This document shows, piece by piece, positions 6,675 to 14,519 of a stretch of DNA of 27,256 nucleotides. The stretch is from Bacillota bacterium (GTDB lineage Bacteria; Bacillota; Clostridia; Christensenellales; UMGS416). The stretch is taken from positions 1-27,256 of the forward strand of contig JAEYPH010000032.1 in NCBI GenBank assembly GCA_023410875.1. Reading direction: 5' to 3'. Every line of letters starts with the position of its first letter. The stretch's first letter is position 1. Made by a program: the position numbers and the translations under genes. Under the pieces are notes generated by a model. The model did not search any database. It was given only the letters and a program-made list of their open reading frames with translations, and was not told the DNA's origin.

Positions 6675-7286
6675 TTGAGCGATATACGCGAAGATGCCAA
6701 AAATATCAAGAAAGACTTTGTTAAATCCAAATTTGTCGACGCTGCAAAGTCGATCATCCTCCGGGACGGTGTGCTGAGCGTTACGGTAAGGCGGGTCGCC
6801 GAAATGACCGGTTATTCATACGCGACGATATACCACTACTTCAAAGACTTGAACGAGCTGCTCTTGGAAACAAAGCTTTCGATGATCAACGATATGGTGG
6901 CAGCCGGAAGTACGCAAACGGTCAGGGTTGAAGACCCTCTGGAGCAAAAAAAGCAGCAGGCTAAGCTGATGGCAGGCTTCTTTATCGACAATCCCAATAT
7001 CTTCGGATTTTTCTATCAGTACATTATGGACGAAAGCAACGCGACAGCGATGAGGTCTCTTGAGCTGGAAAAAACGTATTACGATGACTTTACACCATTT
7101 GTTGAGGCCGGATCTATTCGCAAGGTTGATATTCCGGCAATTTCACGGGCCATTACTTATACGGTTTTTGGTTCGATAACCATCTACCTGTCAAACAACG
7201 GCCTGACAAAGGAAGAGGTATTTAAAGACATAGACAATACGATTGACCTTTTATTGACTGGAAGGGGCAGCAATCAAAATGAATAA
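6675..7286 (+). CDS. TetR/AcrR-family transcriptional regulator
   Basis: A 203-residue TetR-type protein. The N-terminal helix-turn-helix lies at about residues 15-62, with a SVTVRRVAEMTGYSYATIYH recognition region followed by YFKDLNELL. The C-terminal ligand domain is all-helical and unlike any single well-known class. The start is TTG at 6675, preceded by AGGAG; no in-frame ATG lies nearby before the HTH. It is first in a five-gene operon, overlaps the next gene by 8 bp, and has a palindromic operator upstream, so it probably represses its own operon until a ligand binds. Codon use is A+T-richer than in the flanking chromosome. Confidence 0.9.
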   Translation: MSDIREDAKNIKKDFVKSKFVDAAKSIILRDGVLSVTVRRVAEMTGYSYATIYHYFKDLNELLLETKLSMINDMVAAGSTQTVRVEDPLEQKKQQAKLMAGFFIDNPNIFGFFYQYIMDESNATAMRSLELEKTYYDDFTPFVEAGSIRKVDIPAISRAITYTVFGSITIYLSNNGLTKEEVFKDIDNTIDLLLTGRGSNQNE

Positions 7287-7851
7287 TAAGAAGAGTAGAA
7301 AATCCATGTGGATTGCCATACTTGTACCGGTGGGGATAATTGCGTTACTCGCTGGTTCGGTTGGCGCGGGGTTTTCCATCATGAAATACGAATACGACGC
7401 CAAGCCGGAGGTGTTAAAGTCAACGTTAGATAATCCGGAAAGGGCGCTGGTCGTCTACCAACCATCAGTAACCTCGGCCTCTTCCGATGTGGCGCACGCC
7501 ATCGCAAAAGGCCTTAACGACGCCGGTTACGAAGTTGCGCTCAACACCCCCGGTAAGCATCTGTCCGCGGATATTTCGGGCTATTCCATCGTCGTTTTTG
7601 GTTCACCGAATTACGGCGGCTCACCGGGTGAAGCATTGTTAAACTACATGAAGCAAGTCAAAGATTTCACCGATAAGCGGGTACTCCTCTTTTCTACATC
7701 CGGGAGCGCCGAAGGCAGGCTGGAGTTTGACAAGCTGGAAGCGCTGCTGCATGGTATGAAGCCATATAAGACCATCAAACTCGCGGCCGGTGAAACTGAA
7801 AAAAACAAGGCGACCGCCTATCAGTTGGGCGTGGACGCAGCCGGTCAATGA
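7279..7851 (+). CDS. Membrane-anchored flavodoxin-like protein
   Basis: A 190-residue protein. A basic N-terminus and one membrane helix (about residues 10-33) precede a flavodoxin-like alpha/beta domain from about residue 53. ALVVYQPSVTSASSDVA is the phosphate-loop strand-turn, IVVFGSPNYGGSPG is the 50s-type loop, and VLLFSTSGSAEGR the third strand and loop. Such proteins bind FMN and transfer electrons. The operon's last gene encodes a soluble flavodoxin, so this may be its membrane-facing partner. Which side of the membrane the domain faces is uncertain: basic residues before the helix suggest the outside. It overlaps tetR by 8 bp and shares an ATGA overlap with the next gene. Confidence 0.8.
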   Translation: MNNKKSRKSMWIAILVPVGIIALLAGSVGAGFSIMKYEYDAKPEVLKSTLDNPERALVVYQPSVTSASSDVAHAIAKGLNDAGYEVALNTPGKHLSADISGYSIVVFGSPNYGGSPGEALLNYMKQVKDFTDKRVLLFSTSGSAEGRLEFDKLEALLHGMKPYKTIKLAAGETEKNKATAYQLGVDAAGQ

Positions 7852-8408
7852 CGATGTGCGCAGTAAGGCATATTCCGAATATTATAACAGTTGCGCGTCT
7901 GGCGCTCACGCCCCTGCTTGTGTATTTTATTTTACAGGGTGTATACACGGGTGCTGTCGTCGTCTTAACTGTGATATGTCTTACCGATATTTTCGACGGT
8001 CTGACCGCAAGAATGCTTGGAGCGTGTACTCGCGTTGGCGCAATAATGGATGTTATCGCCGATCTGTTCTATATCGTCTCGTCATTGGTAGTTCTCAACA
8101 TCATGCATATGGCACCCTTCTGGTTGACATTGCTTGTTCTTTTCAAATTTGCGGAATTCTGCGGCACCTCTTCTATACTACGCAAAGACAGCACCGAATC
8201 GATTTTTGTCTCAGACTTACCGGGAAGAATCTGCGCTGTGCTGTTTTATATAATGCCAGGCATTATCTGCCTGCTTCATCAGCTTACATTTGTTGGTTCC
8301 AGCATTGTTGTAACGATATTGCAAATTATGACCATTATAACCGCGCTGTCATCAACCTGCTTAAGATGCCTAAAATGTATGAAAATAGAAAGGAGACAGC
8401 TATTATGA
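7848..8408 (+). CDS. CDP-alcohol phosphatidyltransferase family protein
   Basis: A 186-residue integral membrane enzyme with about five or six hydrophobic segments. The full family signature is present: Asp47, Asp50-Gly51, Ala54-Arg55, Gly64, Asp68 and Asp72, that is DxxDGxxARx8Gx3Dx3D with every residue intact. These enzymes move a phosphatidyl group from CDP-diacylglycerol to an alcohol such as glycerol phosphate, inositol phosphate or serine. Length and N-terminus (HIPNIITVARLALTPLL) resemble PgsA-type phosphatidylglycerophosphate synthases, but the acceptor cannot be named. The C-terminus is Cys-rich (CLRCLKC). It overlaps both neighbours by the ATGA arrangement, so translation is coupled. 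Confidence 0.88.
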   Translation: MTMCAVRHIPNIITVARLALTPLLVYFILQGVYTGAVVVLTVICLTDIFDGLTARMLGACTRVGAIMDVIADLFYIVSSLVVLNIMHMAPFWLTLLVLFKFAEFCGTSSILRKDSTESIFVSDLPGRICAVLFYIMPGIICLLHQLTFVGSSIVVTILQIMTIITALSSTCLRCLKCMKIERRQLL

Positions 8409-8944
8409 GTAGTCCAATCGCGCACGCTTCTATTGCGATAATGGGGAAATCAATCAGTAAAAAAATCCCTTTGTGGCTATTGCTTATTGCTACACAAGTA
8501 CCGGAGTTGATGTTTTACTTATTTCAGTGCATAGGGCTCGAATACCAAGCCGAAACCATTTTAGACTTTGTCAACGGCTGGACTTATTTGAAGCCTGCAC
8601 ATATACCGTGGTCACACGGATTGTTTATGTGTATTGTGTATTCAATCGTCATGGCATCGGTTGTATTCCTGTTTTATCGCAGTATCCGTGTAAGCCTCGT
8701 TTCTGGATTTATGGTCATGAGCCATTGGCTGATGGATTTTATTGTTTATGATAATCTGCCCCTCTTTTTTAAGGATACGCCAACAGTCGGTCTCGGGCTC
8801 GTTAAGTCTCGGGTTGGCATTAATATATCAATTTCTATTGAGGTTATAGGTTTGATTATAGTTCTCATATATGGAATAAAGTTTTTTCTACAGAAGAAAA
8901 GGGCAAAAAGATCCACTTTACAGGAGGGTATTTCCAATGATTAA
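8405..8944 (+). CDS. YdjM/DUF457-like membrane protein (putative metal-dependent hydrolase)
   Basis: A 179-residue membrane protein with about four or five helices. The N-terminus MSSPIAHASIAIMG and the later PWSHGLF and SHWLMDF segments match the conserved His-bearing pattern of the YdjM/DUF457 'membrane-bound metal-dependent hydrolase' family, whose activity is poorly defined. A longer in-frame reading exists upstream, but the ATG at 8405 has AGGAG upstream, matches the family N-terminus and overlaps the previous stop by ATGA. It overlaps the next gene by 8 bp. Its place between a phospholipid synthase and a flavodoxin suggests a lipid-related role, which is inference. Confidence 0.7.
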   Translation: MSSPIAHASIAIMGKSISKKIPLWLLLIATQVPELMFYLFQCIGLEYQAETILDFVNGWTYLKPAHIPWSHGLFMCIVYSIVMASVVFLFYRSIRVSLVSGFMVMSHWLMDFIVYDNLPLFFKDTPTVGLGLVKSRVGINISISIEVIGLIIVLIYGIKFFLQKKRAKRSTLQEGISND

Positions 8945-9365
8945 AACAAGTATCGTTTATGCGACCAAGACAAAGCATTCGAAAAAGCTTGCTGAAGCAA
9001 TTGGCACGGCACTAAACATCAAAGCGGATAATATAACTTCACATCATAATCTTTTGGATAATACAGATCTGCTTTTCATTGTCGGTGGGATTTATGGAGG
9101 GGAAAGCATGCCGGAGCTTTTAGAATATGTAAGAAAACTCAACCCTTCCATGGTCAAGTCGGTGGCGCTGGTGACCAATTGCGGCTCCGGTAGACAGAAA
9201 CAGTTAACAGTGCGTAAAATTCTTGAGAATAACGGCATCAGGGTCATCGATGAGTTCGTCTGCAAAGGCGCAATATTATTCGTCGCCTTAAGGCATCCAA
9301 ACGCTCATGACTTAATGGCGGCGGTAGACTTTGCAGAGTCAATGAAAAAGCGATTGAACAATTGA
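8937..9365 (+). CDS. Flavodoxin family protein
   Basis: A 142-residue soluble flavodoxin. The N-terminal strand and phosphate loop are SIVYATKTKHSKKLAEAIG, followed by LLFIVGGIYGGE as the second FMN loop and VALVTNCGSGR as the third. It lacks the long insertion of long-chain flavodoxins. It probably binds FMN and passes low-potential electrons. A strong AGGAGGG precedes the ATG, which overlaps the previous gene by 8 bp. It is the last gene of the TetR operon, whose second gene is a membrane-anchored flavodoxin. Confidence 0.85.
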   Translation: MIKTSIVYATKTKHSKKLAEAIGTALNIKADNITSHHNLLDNTDLLFIVGGIYGGESMPELLEYVRKLNPSMVKSVALVTNCGSGRQKQLTVRKILENNGIRVIDEFVCKGAILFVALRHPNAHDLMAAVDFAESMKKRLNN

Positions 9366-9589
9366 TTCTGGGTACCTTCGGATGAGGCTATTCCTAAACG
9401 CTAATTTTTCTTCAGATTGGTCAGACAGCTTTAATAACTATTTATGTTATTTCTATAAATCAGGGTAACAAGGGTAACATTTTCTTTGAATTCGTCCGGT
9501 TTGGTGGAATAAAAACACTTGTCAGACAGTTGCTCCCAGAATGCAGAAGTCCCGAAAAACCTGATAAAATCAAGCCTTTCGGGACTCTT
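9366..9589. other. Non-coding A+T-rich stretch with short repeats and a hairpin
   Basis: No gene is visible. GTCAGACAG occurs twice in direct orientation (9420-9428, 9521-9529), and GGGTAACA is repeated in tandem at 9463-9470 and 9472-9479. A 10-bp hairpin AGTCCCGAAA/TTTCGGGACT spans 9548-9586 and lies just 3' of the tRNA relic on the minus strand. It could be an old terminator. Confidence 0.6.
9548..9586. terminator. Hairpin next to the tRNA relic, possible terminator
   Basis: Perfect 10-bp arms AGTCCCGAAA (9548-9557) and TTTCGGGACT (9577-9586) with a 19-base loop. On the plus strand CTTT follows; on the minus strand there is no uridine run. Confidence 0.45.
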
Positions 9590-9674
9590 TGGCGGAGAGA
9601 GAGGGATTCGAACCCTCGGTTGGGTATTAGCCAACACACGATTTTCAGTCATGCGCCTTCGGCCACCCCCAGCC
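9590..9674 (-). pseudogene. Degenerate tRNA-Ser relic with GAA anticodon
   Basis: The 3' half reads as a good class II (Ser-type) tRNA. The T arm is perfect (GAGGG-TTCGAAT-CCCTC), the long variable arm pairs as GTTGG/CCAAC, and a 3' CCA is encoded. The anticodon stem CATGA/TCGTG encloses the loop CTGAAAA, which gives anticodon GAA (9644-9646), the Phe anticodon, in a Ser-type body. The 5' half is broken: GTGGCCGAAGGCGC appears where GTGGCC-GAGTGGTC-GAAGGCGC would be usual, so about 8 bases of the D loop are missing, and the acceptor 5' strand has two mismatches and two wobbles against TCTCTCC. The likely parent is tRNA-Ser(GGA). Probably non-functional. Confidence 0.68.
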
Positions 9675-9724
9675 AACTTTTGCATATCCATGCGCCGTGA
9701 CGTATTATTCTCAGAACTATGCAA

Positions 9725-9747
9725 TTATGCGACTAACGCAACAGCCC
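9725..9747 (-). repeat. Right terminal inverted repeat of the A+T-rich cassette
   Basis: Reverse complement of the left end at 6363-6384. It ends 25 bp before the stop codon of the acyl-CoA synthetase gene. Confidence 0.65.
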
Positions 9748-9771
9748 TTATAGATTTGCTGTGGTGAATTT

Positions 9772-11433
9772 CTATTTCTCGTTGTCTCTTGCCCGGATTT
9801 CGGTGCGGCGAATTTTGCCGCTGATGGTCTTGGGCAGTTCCGGCACGAACTCGATGGCGCGGGGATATTTGTAAGGCGCCGTGTGGGTCTTGACGTACTC
9901 CTGCAGTTCGCGGGCCAGCTCGTCGGAGGCGGTGTACCCCTTGGCCAGCACGATGGTGGCCTTGACCAGTTGACCGCGGTCCGGGTCCGGCACGCCGGTC
10001 ACCGCGCATTCCAGCACGGCAGGGTGCTCCATGAGCACGCTCTCCACCTCGAAGGGGCCGATGCGGTAGCCCGAGCTCTTGATGATGTCGTCGGCGCGTC
10101 CCACAAACCAAATGTAGCCGTCCTCGTCCATCCACGCCGTGTCGCCGGTGTGGAAGAGGCCATCGTGCCACGCCTGGGCGGTGCGCTCGTCGTCGCGGTA
10201 GTACTCCATGAGCATGCCCGCCGGTGTGAATTCGTCGGTGCGGATCACGATCTCGCCGATCTCGCCGGCTTGCAGCGACTGGCCGTCCTCATCCACGATT
10301 TCCACGTGGTAAGCAGGCGAAGGCTTGCCCATGGAGCCGGGCTTGGGTTTCATCCAGTGGAAGGCCGCCACGCTGAGCGTCATCTCGGTCTGGCCGTAGC
10401 CCTCCATGAGCATAAGGCCGGTCTGCCGGTGGAACTGGTGGAACACCTCGGGGTTGAGCGCCTCGCCGGCGATCGTCGCGTGCTGCAGGCTGGAAAGGTC
10501 AAAGCGGTCCAGGTCCTGCTTGATGAGAAAGCGGTAGATCGTCGGCGGCGCGCAAAAAGTCGTGACGCGGTATTTCTCGATGCGGCGCAGGATGTCCTCG
10601 CCGTTGAAGCGGTCATAATCGTACACAAAGATGGCGGCCTCGGCCAGCCACTGGCCGTAGAGCTTGCCCCACATGCTCTTGGCCCAGCCGGTGTCGCTGA
10701 CGGTCAGGTGCAGGCCGTTCGGGTCCACCCGGTGCCAGTACACCGCCGTGGGCACGTGGCCCAGCGGGTAAAGGAAGTTGTGGGCCACCATCTTGGGCAT
10801 GCCCGTGGTGCCGGAGCTGAAATACATCAGCATGCGGTCCTGCGGCCCCGGCGCGGCTTCGCCGATGGGGCGGGCAAACGGACCCGCCGCCGCCAAACCA
10901 TCCTCAAAGCTGTGCCAGCCCTCCCGGCGGCCCCGGGCCATCACGCGGATGCGCACCGTGGGGCTTTCGGGCAGCGCCTCATCCACCAGGGCGGCGATGG
11001 CGCCCTCGGCGGTGCACACGACAGCCTTTATGATCGCCGCATTGAAGCGGTACACCAAGTCCTTATGCAGCAGTTGGTTGGTGGCGGGCACGGCCACGGC
11101 CCCCAGCTTGTGCAGCGCCACGATTGCAAACCAGAACTCGTAATGGCGCTTGAGGATCAGCATCACGGCGTCGCCGCGTCTGATGCCCAGGCTGTGGAAG
11201 AACGCCGCGGCGCGGTCGCTCTCGCGCTTGATGTCGGCAAAAGTAAAGCGGCGCTCCTCCCCCGCCTCGTTGCACCACTGCATGGCCAGCTTGTCCGGCT
11301 GGCTTTCGGCCAGCGCGTCCACGCAGTCATAGGCGAAGTTGAAGCTGTCCAGCGCCTTGACGCGAAAGCGCAGCACTTCCCCGTCGGCGCCAAAGGTTTC
11401 TTCTACAAATTGCTTGTACAGCAGCGGACTCAT
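9772..11433 (-). CDS. AMP-forming acyl-CoA synthetase
   Basis: A 553-residue ANL-superfamily adenylating enzyme that would activate a carboxylic acid to acyl-AMP and then acyl-CoA. The ATP-binding P-loop YFSSGTTGMPKM, the aromatic/acidic motif EGYGQTEMT, the HTGDTAWMDEDGYIWFVGRADD hinge region and the C-terminal lysine motif PKTISGKIRR are all intact. Sequence texture (LSDTGWAK-type region, APPTIYR) resembles medium-chain or acetyl-CoA synthetase-like proteins; the acid is unknown. Of two in-frame ATGs I chose 11433, which has GGGAG at the right distance; the one at 11448 has none. It follows the XRE-cupin gene by 11 bp, a pairing often seen for this type of enzyme and its regulator. Confidence 0.9.
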   Translation of the reverse strand: MSPLLYKQFVEETFGADGEVLRFRVKALDSFNFAYDCVDALAESQPDKLAMQWCNEAGEERRFTFADIKRESDRAAAFFHSLGIRRGDAVMLILKRHYEFWFAIVALHKLGAVAVPATNQLLHKDLVYRFNAAIIKAVVCTAEGAIAALVDEALPESPTVRIRVMARGRREGWHSFEDGLAAAGPFARPIGEAAPGPQDRMLMYFSSGTTGMPKMVAHNFLYPLGHVPTAVYWHRVDPNGLHLTVSDTGWAKSMWGKLYGQWLAEAAIFVYDYDRFNGEDILRRIEKYRVTTFCAPPTIYRFLIKQDLDRFDLSSLQHATIAGEALNPEVFHQFHRQTGLMLMEGYGQTEMTLSVAAFHWMKPKPGSMGKPSPAYHVEIVDEDGQSLQAGEIGEIVIRTDEFTPAGMLMEYYRDDERTAQAWHDGLFHTGDTAWMDEDGYIWFVGRADDIIKSSGYRIGPFEVESVLMEHPAVLECAVTGVPDPDRGQLVKATIVLAKGYTASDELARELQEYVKTHTAPYKYPRAIEFVPELPKTISGKIRRTEIRARDNEK

Positions 11434-11444
11434 GGCGCTCTCCC

Positions 11445-12011
11445 TCATTTGTGTAATACAACGGCCAGAAACTTGCAGCCGCGCTGGTCGGCGGCCAGCA
11501 TGCCGTGGGGATGGCCGGAGTCATAGTACACGCCGTCGCCTTCCTCCAGCACGAAATCGTGATTGTCGATGCGCATGCGCAGCGCGCCCGAGAGCACCAG
11601 GTCGAATTCCTGGCCCTCGTGGGCGTTCATGGCAAGGGGCTGCTCCAGCGCCGCGGCGTCGTATTTGGCCTCCACGAGGAAGGGTTCCGCCTCGCGGTCG
11701 CGGAAGTGGTAGGCCAGGTTTTGATACTGGAAGCCCGCCCGGCGCTCCATGCGCAGGCCGCGGCCGGCGCGCACGATGGAAAAGGACGTAAGCGTGGGGC
11801 TGCGCCCGGTCAGCAGGTCCTCGATGTTGACGCGGAACACCCGCGCCGCGCCATAGAGGAACGTGAAGGAGAAGTCCTTTTCTCCCCGCTCATGGGCCAG
11901 GTACTCCTCGGTGGAGATGCCCAGCTTGGCGGCCACCGCCTGCGCGGACATATCCAGCGCCTCCCGCAGCGCCTTGAGGCGTTCGGCGATTTCGGCCAGC
12001 TTCTCGGTCAT
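11445..12011 (-). CDS. XRE-family regulator with C-terminal cupin domain
   Basis: A 188-residue regulator. The N-terminal helix-turn-helix (about residues 4-60) has the pattern RLKALREALDMSAQAVAAKL followed by a YLAHERGEKDFSF segment. The C-terminal cupin_2 domain (about 110-185) contains HEGQEFDLVLSGALR and GDGVYYDSGHPHGM, with His and Glu positions able to hold a metal or small ligand. The start at 12011 follows AAGGAAGG; an upstream in-frame ATG at 12056 lacks a site. It likely senses a metabolite linked to the acyl-CoA synthetase downstream and controls both genes. Confidence 0.9.
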   Translation of the reverse strand: MTEKLAEIAERLKALREALDMSAQAVAAKLGISTEEYLAHERGEKDFSFTFLYGAARVFRVNIEDLLTGRSPTLTSFSIVRAGRGLRMERRAGFQYQNLAYHFRDREAEPFLVEAKYDAAALEQPLAMNAHEGQEFDLVLSGALRMRIDNHDFVLEEGDGVYYDSGHPHGMLAADQRGCKFLAVVLHK

Positions 12012-12076
12012 GATGACACCTTCCTTTACGCCGCCTCGGCGGGCGTCCTTATGCATGCGCTATGAAAGCAGTTTAT

Positions 12077-12105
12077 ATGCTATCCTGCTGCCGGTCTGCC
12101 GTCAA
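12077..12105 (-). promoter_or_regulatory. Promoter of the XRE-cupin/acyl-CoA synthetase operon
   Basis: TTGACG (12100-12105) and TAGCAT (12077-12082) on the minus strand, 17 bp apart, about 65 bp upstream of the start codon. Confidence 0.65.
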
Positions 12106-12217
12106 TGCCCGGCGTTGCCCGGGTGCTACGAATTTTTGCCCATGACGACTGCTCTGGAAATTCCGGCCCTCTTACAGTACAATAAAACTTGAAATCTTCA
12201 CAGACATTGCATAGTTC

Positions 12218-12261
12218 TGTTACAGTTTGTTCACCAAAAGAAAATGCGCCTGATCTATACT
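12218..12261 (+). promoter_or_regulatory. Promoter region of the two-component operon with direct repeats
   Basis: A -10 TATACT (12256-12261) has no good -35 box. Instead TGTTACA (12218) and TGTTCAC (12228) form direct repeats one helical turn apart, and a related TTCACAG lies at 12197. This layout fits activation by an OmpR/PhoB-type response regulator, possibly autoregulation. Confidence 0.45.
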
Positions 12262-12311
12262 GATTACGCCGCAAGAGAAATGACTTGCGACCGCTAACGG
12301 AGGGGATTCCC

Positions 12312-13001
12312 GTGAAGGACATCATCGATATTCTGGTCGTGGACGACGACGAAAACATCTGCCAGTTGGTAAGGTTATATCTGGAGAAAGAAGGCTTCAC
12401 GGTGGAGTGCGTGCACAACGGCAACGACGCGCTGAAAGCCTTTGAGCGCCTGAACCCCAAGCTCATGGTGCTGGACATCATGCTGCCGGGCATCAGCGGC
12501 TGGGAAGTGTGCCGCGAGGTCCGCAAGACCAGTTCCACGCCCATCATCATGCTGACCGCCAAGGGCGAGACCTTCGACAAGGTACTGGGGCTGGAGCTGG
12601 GCGCCGACGACTACATCGTGAAGCCCTTCGAGCCCCAGGAGCTGACCGCCCGGGTGAAGGCCGTGATCCGCCGCACCGCCCCCAAGGAGGAAGCGCCGGA
12701 CGCGCTGGACTTCCAGGGCCTGCGCATCAACCGCACCAACTACACCGTGACCTACAACGCAGACAACATGGAGCTGCCGCCCAAGGAGATGGAGCTTCTG
12801 TACTTCCTGGCTTCCCACGCCAACAAAGTATATACCCGCGAGCAGCTGCTCGAACAGGTGTGGGGCTTTGACTACTTCGGCGACAGCCGCACCGTGGACG
12901 TGCACGTGAAGCGCCTGCGCGAAAAGCTGTGCAGCGACGAAACGATGAACTGGAAGATCAAAACCGTATGGGGCGTCGGCTATAAATTCGAGGTCCGATA
13001 G
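12312..13001 (+). CDS. OmpR/PhoB-family response regulator
   Basis: A 229-residue response regulator. The receiver domain (residues 5-118) has the acidic pocket VVDDDEN, phospho-acceptor Asp55 in VLDIMLPG, the switch Thr in MLTAKGE and the conserved Lys in VKPFEP. The C-terminal winged helix (about 135-228) ends with DVHVKRLREKL and VWGVGYKF, typical of the OmpR class. I chose GTG at 12312 because GGAGGGG lies just upstream; the longer TTG reading would place that site inside the gene. One base separates it from the kinase gene. With kinase and HtrA it resembles WalR/PhoP-type envelope regulation. Confidence 0.94.
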   Translation: MKDIIDILVVDDDENICQLVRLYLEKEGFTVECVHNGNDALKAFERLNPKLMVLDIMLPGISGWEVCREVRKTSSTPIIMLTAKGETFDKVLGLELGADDYIVKPFEPQELTARVKAVIRRTAPKEEAPDALDFQGLRINRTNYTVTYNADNMELPPKEMELLYFLASHANKVYTREQLLEQVWGFDYFGDSRTVDVHVKRLREKLCSDETMNWKIKTVWGVGYKFEVR

Positions 13002-13002
13002 C

Positions 13003-14469
13003 ATGGTCCGGCTGCAGGTACATGTAACCGTATTCAGCAAGCTGTTGATGATGTACATCGGCATCATGCTGGCCACGCTGGCCGGCCAGAGTGTGCTCAT
13101 GGCAGGGCTATACCAAAACGAGTTCTACCACCAGAAGGCCATGACGGCGGCGCAGGACGTGCAGACATTGGCGGACGCGGCAGGCAACGCCATGGAGAAC
13201 AACAACTGGCCCAACAAAACGTTCATCCGCAGCGTGTATTCCGTGGTGGAACGCCAGCAGGCAGCGGTGTGGCTGGTCAACCCCCTGGGCATCATCAACA
13301 ACATTGACGAGCCCGACAGAATAGACGAAGCCACACTGAAACCGCCATCCTTCCATGGTCTGGAAATGCGCAAGGATGTGTTCAGCGATACCATGTGGGC
13401 AGTGCTGTCCGGCCAAGTCGTCTCCGACCAGGGCATGTTCTCCGGCCTGGAGGGTGCCTCGGTGCTCACGCTGGGCGTACCCATCGTCGTGGGCAACCAG
13501 GTGCGGGGAGCCATCTTCCTGCATACGCCGATGAAGGTATCACCGGCCTTGCTGGCGGGCACCTACCGCTCCATCGCGACCTCGGCGACCATGTCCATCC
13601 TGGTGGGTGCGCTGCTGATGTCGCTCATGGCTTCGCGGTTCTCGCGGCCGCTGGTGCAGATGAACGCCATCGCCCACACGATCGCCCGCGGGCAGTTCGA
13701 CCGCAAGGCCGAGGTGCGCACCCGGGATGAGATCGGCCAGCTGGCTCAAAGCTTCAACACCATGGCCGAGGAGCTCAAGAAGCAGGAGGAGCTGCGCAGC
13801 GGCTTCGTCGCCAACGTCAGCCACGAGCTGCGCTCGCCGCTGACCAGCATACACGGCTTCGCCCAGGGCATGCTGGACGGCACGATTCCCCAGAGCGAGC
13901 ACCAGAAGTATCTGGATGTCATCGTGGGAGAGACCCGGCGGCTCAACAAGCTGATCCGCGAACTGCTGGACCTAAGCCAGATCGAAAGCGGCAAGTTCCC
14001 GCTGCACCTGCAAAACTTCGACCTGAACGAGTTGGTCCGCCGCGTGCTGATCACCTTCGAGGAGAAGATCGACAGCAAGAACCTGCAGATCGATGTGGAC
14101 TTCCGCCAGGATAAGGCCATGGTCAACGCCGACCCTGACCGCATCGAGCAGGTGCTCATCAACCTGCTGGACAACGCGATCAAATTCACCGGCGACGGCG
14201 GCCGCATCCGCATCTGGACCCACAGCGCCCAGGACAAGTTGCTGGTGGGCGTGCAGGATGACGGCCCCGGCATCCCCGAGGAAGACCAGCCCTACGTGTG
14301 GGAGCGCTTTTACAAGGTGGATAAAAGCCACACCGGCAAGAAAGGCACCGGCCTGGGTTTGTCCATCGTGAAAAAGATCATCGACCAGCACGGCGAACGC
14401 ATCACGATGCAGAGCCAGCCTGGCAACGGCACCACCTTCGTGTTCAGCCTGAAAAACGCAGAACCCTGA
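13003..14469 (+). CDS. Membrane sensor histidine kinase
   Basis: A 488-residue kinase. Membrane helices lie at about residues 12-36 and 190-212, enclosing an extracytoplasmic sensor of about 150 residues with no recognised fold. A HAMP domain (about 213-265), a HisKA domain with phospho-acceptor His274 in SHELRSPLTS, and a HATPase domain follow. The ATPase domain has the N box NLLDNAIKFT, G1 box DDGPGIPEED, F box WERFYK and G2 box GTGLGLSIVKKI. It should autophosphorylate and pass phosphate to Asp55 of the adjacent regulator. There is no PAS domain between HAMP and HisKA, which separates it from classical WalK. Confidence 0.94.
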   Translation: MVRLQVHVTVFSKLLMMYIGIMLATLAGQSVLMAGLYQNEFYHQKAMTAAQDVQTLADAAGNAMENNNWPNKTFIRSVYSVVERQQAAVWLVNPLGIINNIDEPDRIDEATLKPPSFHGLEMRKDVFSDTMWAVLSGQVVSDQGMFSGLEGASVLTLGVPIVVGNQVRGAIFLHTPMKVSPALLAGTYRSIATSATMSILVGALLMSLMASRFSRPLVQMNAIAHTIARGQFDRKAEVRTRDEIGQLAQSFNTMAEELKKQEELRSGFVANVSHELRSPLTSIHGFAQGMLDGTIPQSEHQKYLDVIVGETRRLNKLIRELLDLSQIESGKFPLHLQNFDLNELVRRVLITFEEKIDSKNLQIDVDFRQDKAMVNADPDRIEQVLINLLDNAIKFTGDGGRIRIWTHSAQDKLLVGVQDDGPGIPEEDQPYVWERFYKVDKSHTGKKGTGLGLSIVKKIIDQHGERITMQSQPGNGTTFVFSLKNAEP

Positions 14470-14519
14470 GTTGTCATACTCATAACGATATACGAATCTA
14501 CGCAAAGGAGATGCAGACC

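Larger units (their letters stand above)
6363..9747. mobile_element. A+T-rich cassette bounded by imperfect inverted repeats
   Basis: The left end GGGCTGTTGCGCTAACGCAT (6363 on, 22 bp) and the reverse complement of 9725-9747 share 20 of 23 aligned positions, with one gap. The match decays over the next ~15 bp. Between them the base composition is clearly richer in A+T than the G+C-rich genes on either side. The segment sits between two minus-strand operons and carries a plus-strand operon of its own. GGGCTGTTGC-type ends resemble insertion-sequence termini, but there is no transposase inside and I see no target duplication. It is best read as a non-autonomous or decayed transposon, or a cassette moved in trans. 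Confidence 0.6.

Noticed and set aside
9591..9620. tRNA 3' end as an integrase attachment site with a second copy
   Set aside because: I looked for another copy of the T-arm/acceptor sequence near the left end of the cassette and saw none, and no integrase gene is present.
9590..9674. Functional tRNA-Phe or tRNA-Ser
   Set aside because: The GAA anticodon conflicts with the Ser-type variable arm. The D loop is short and the acceptor stem has mismatches, so it is called a relic.
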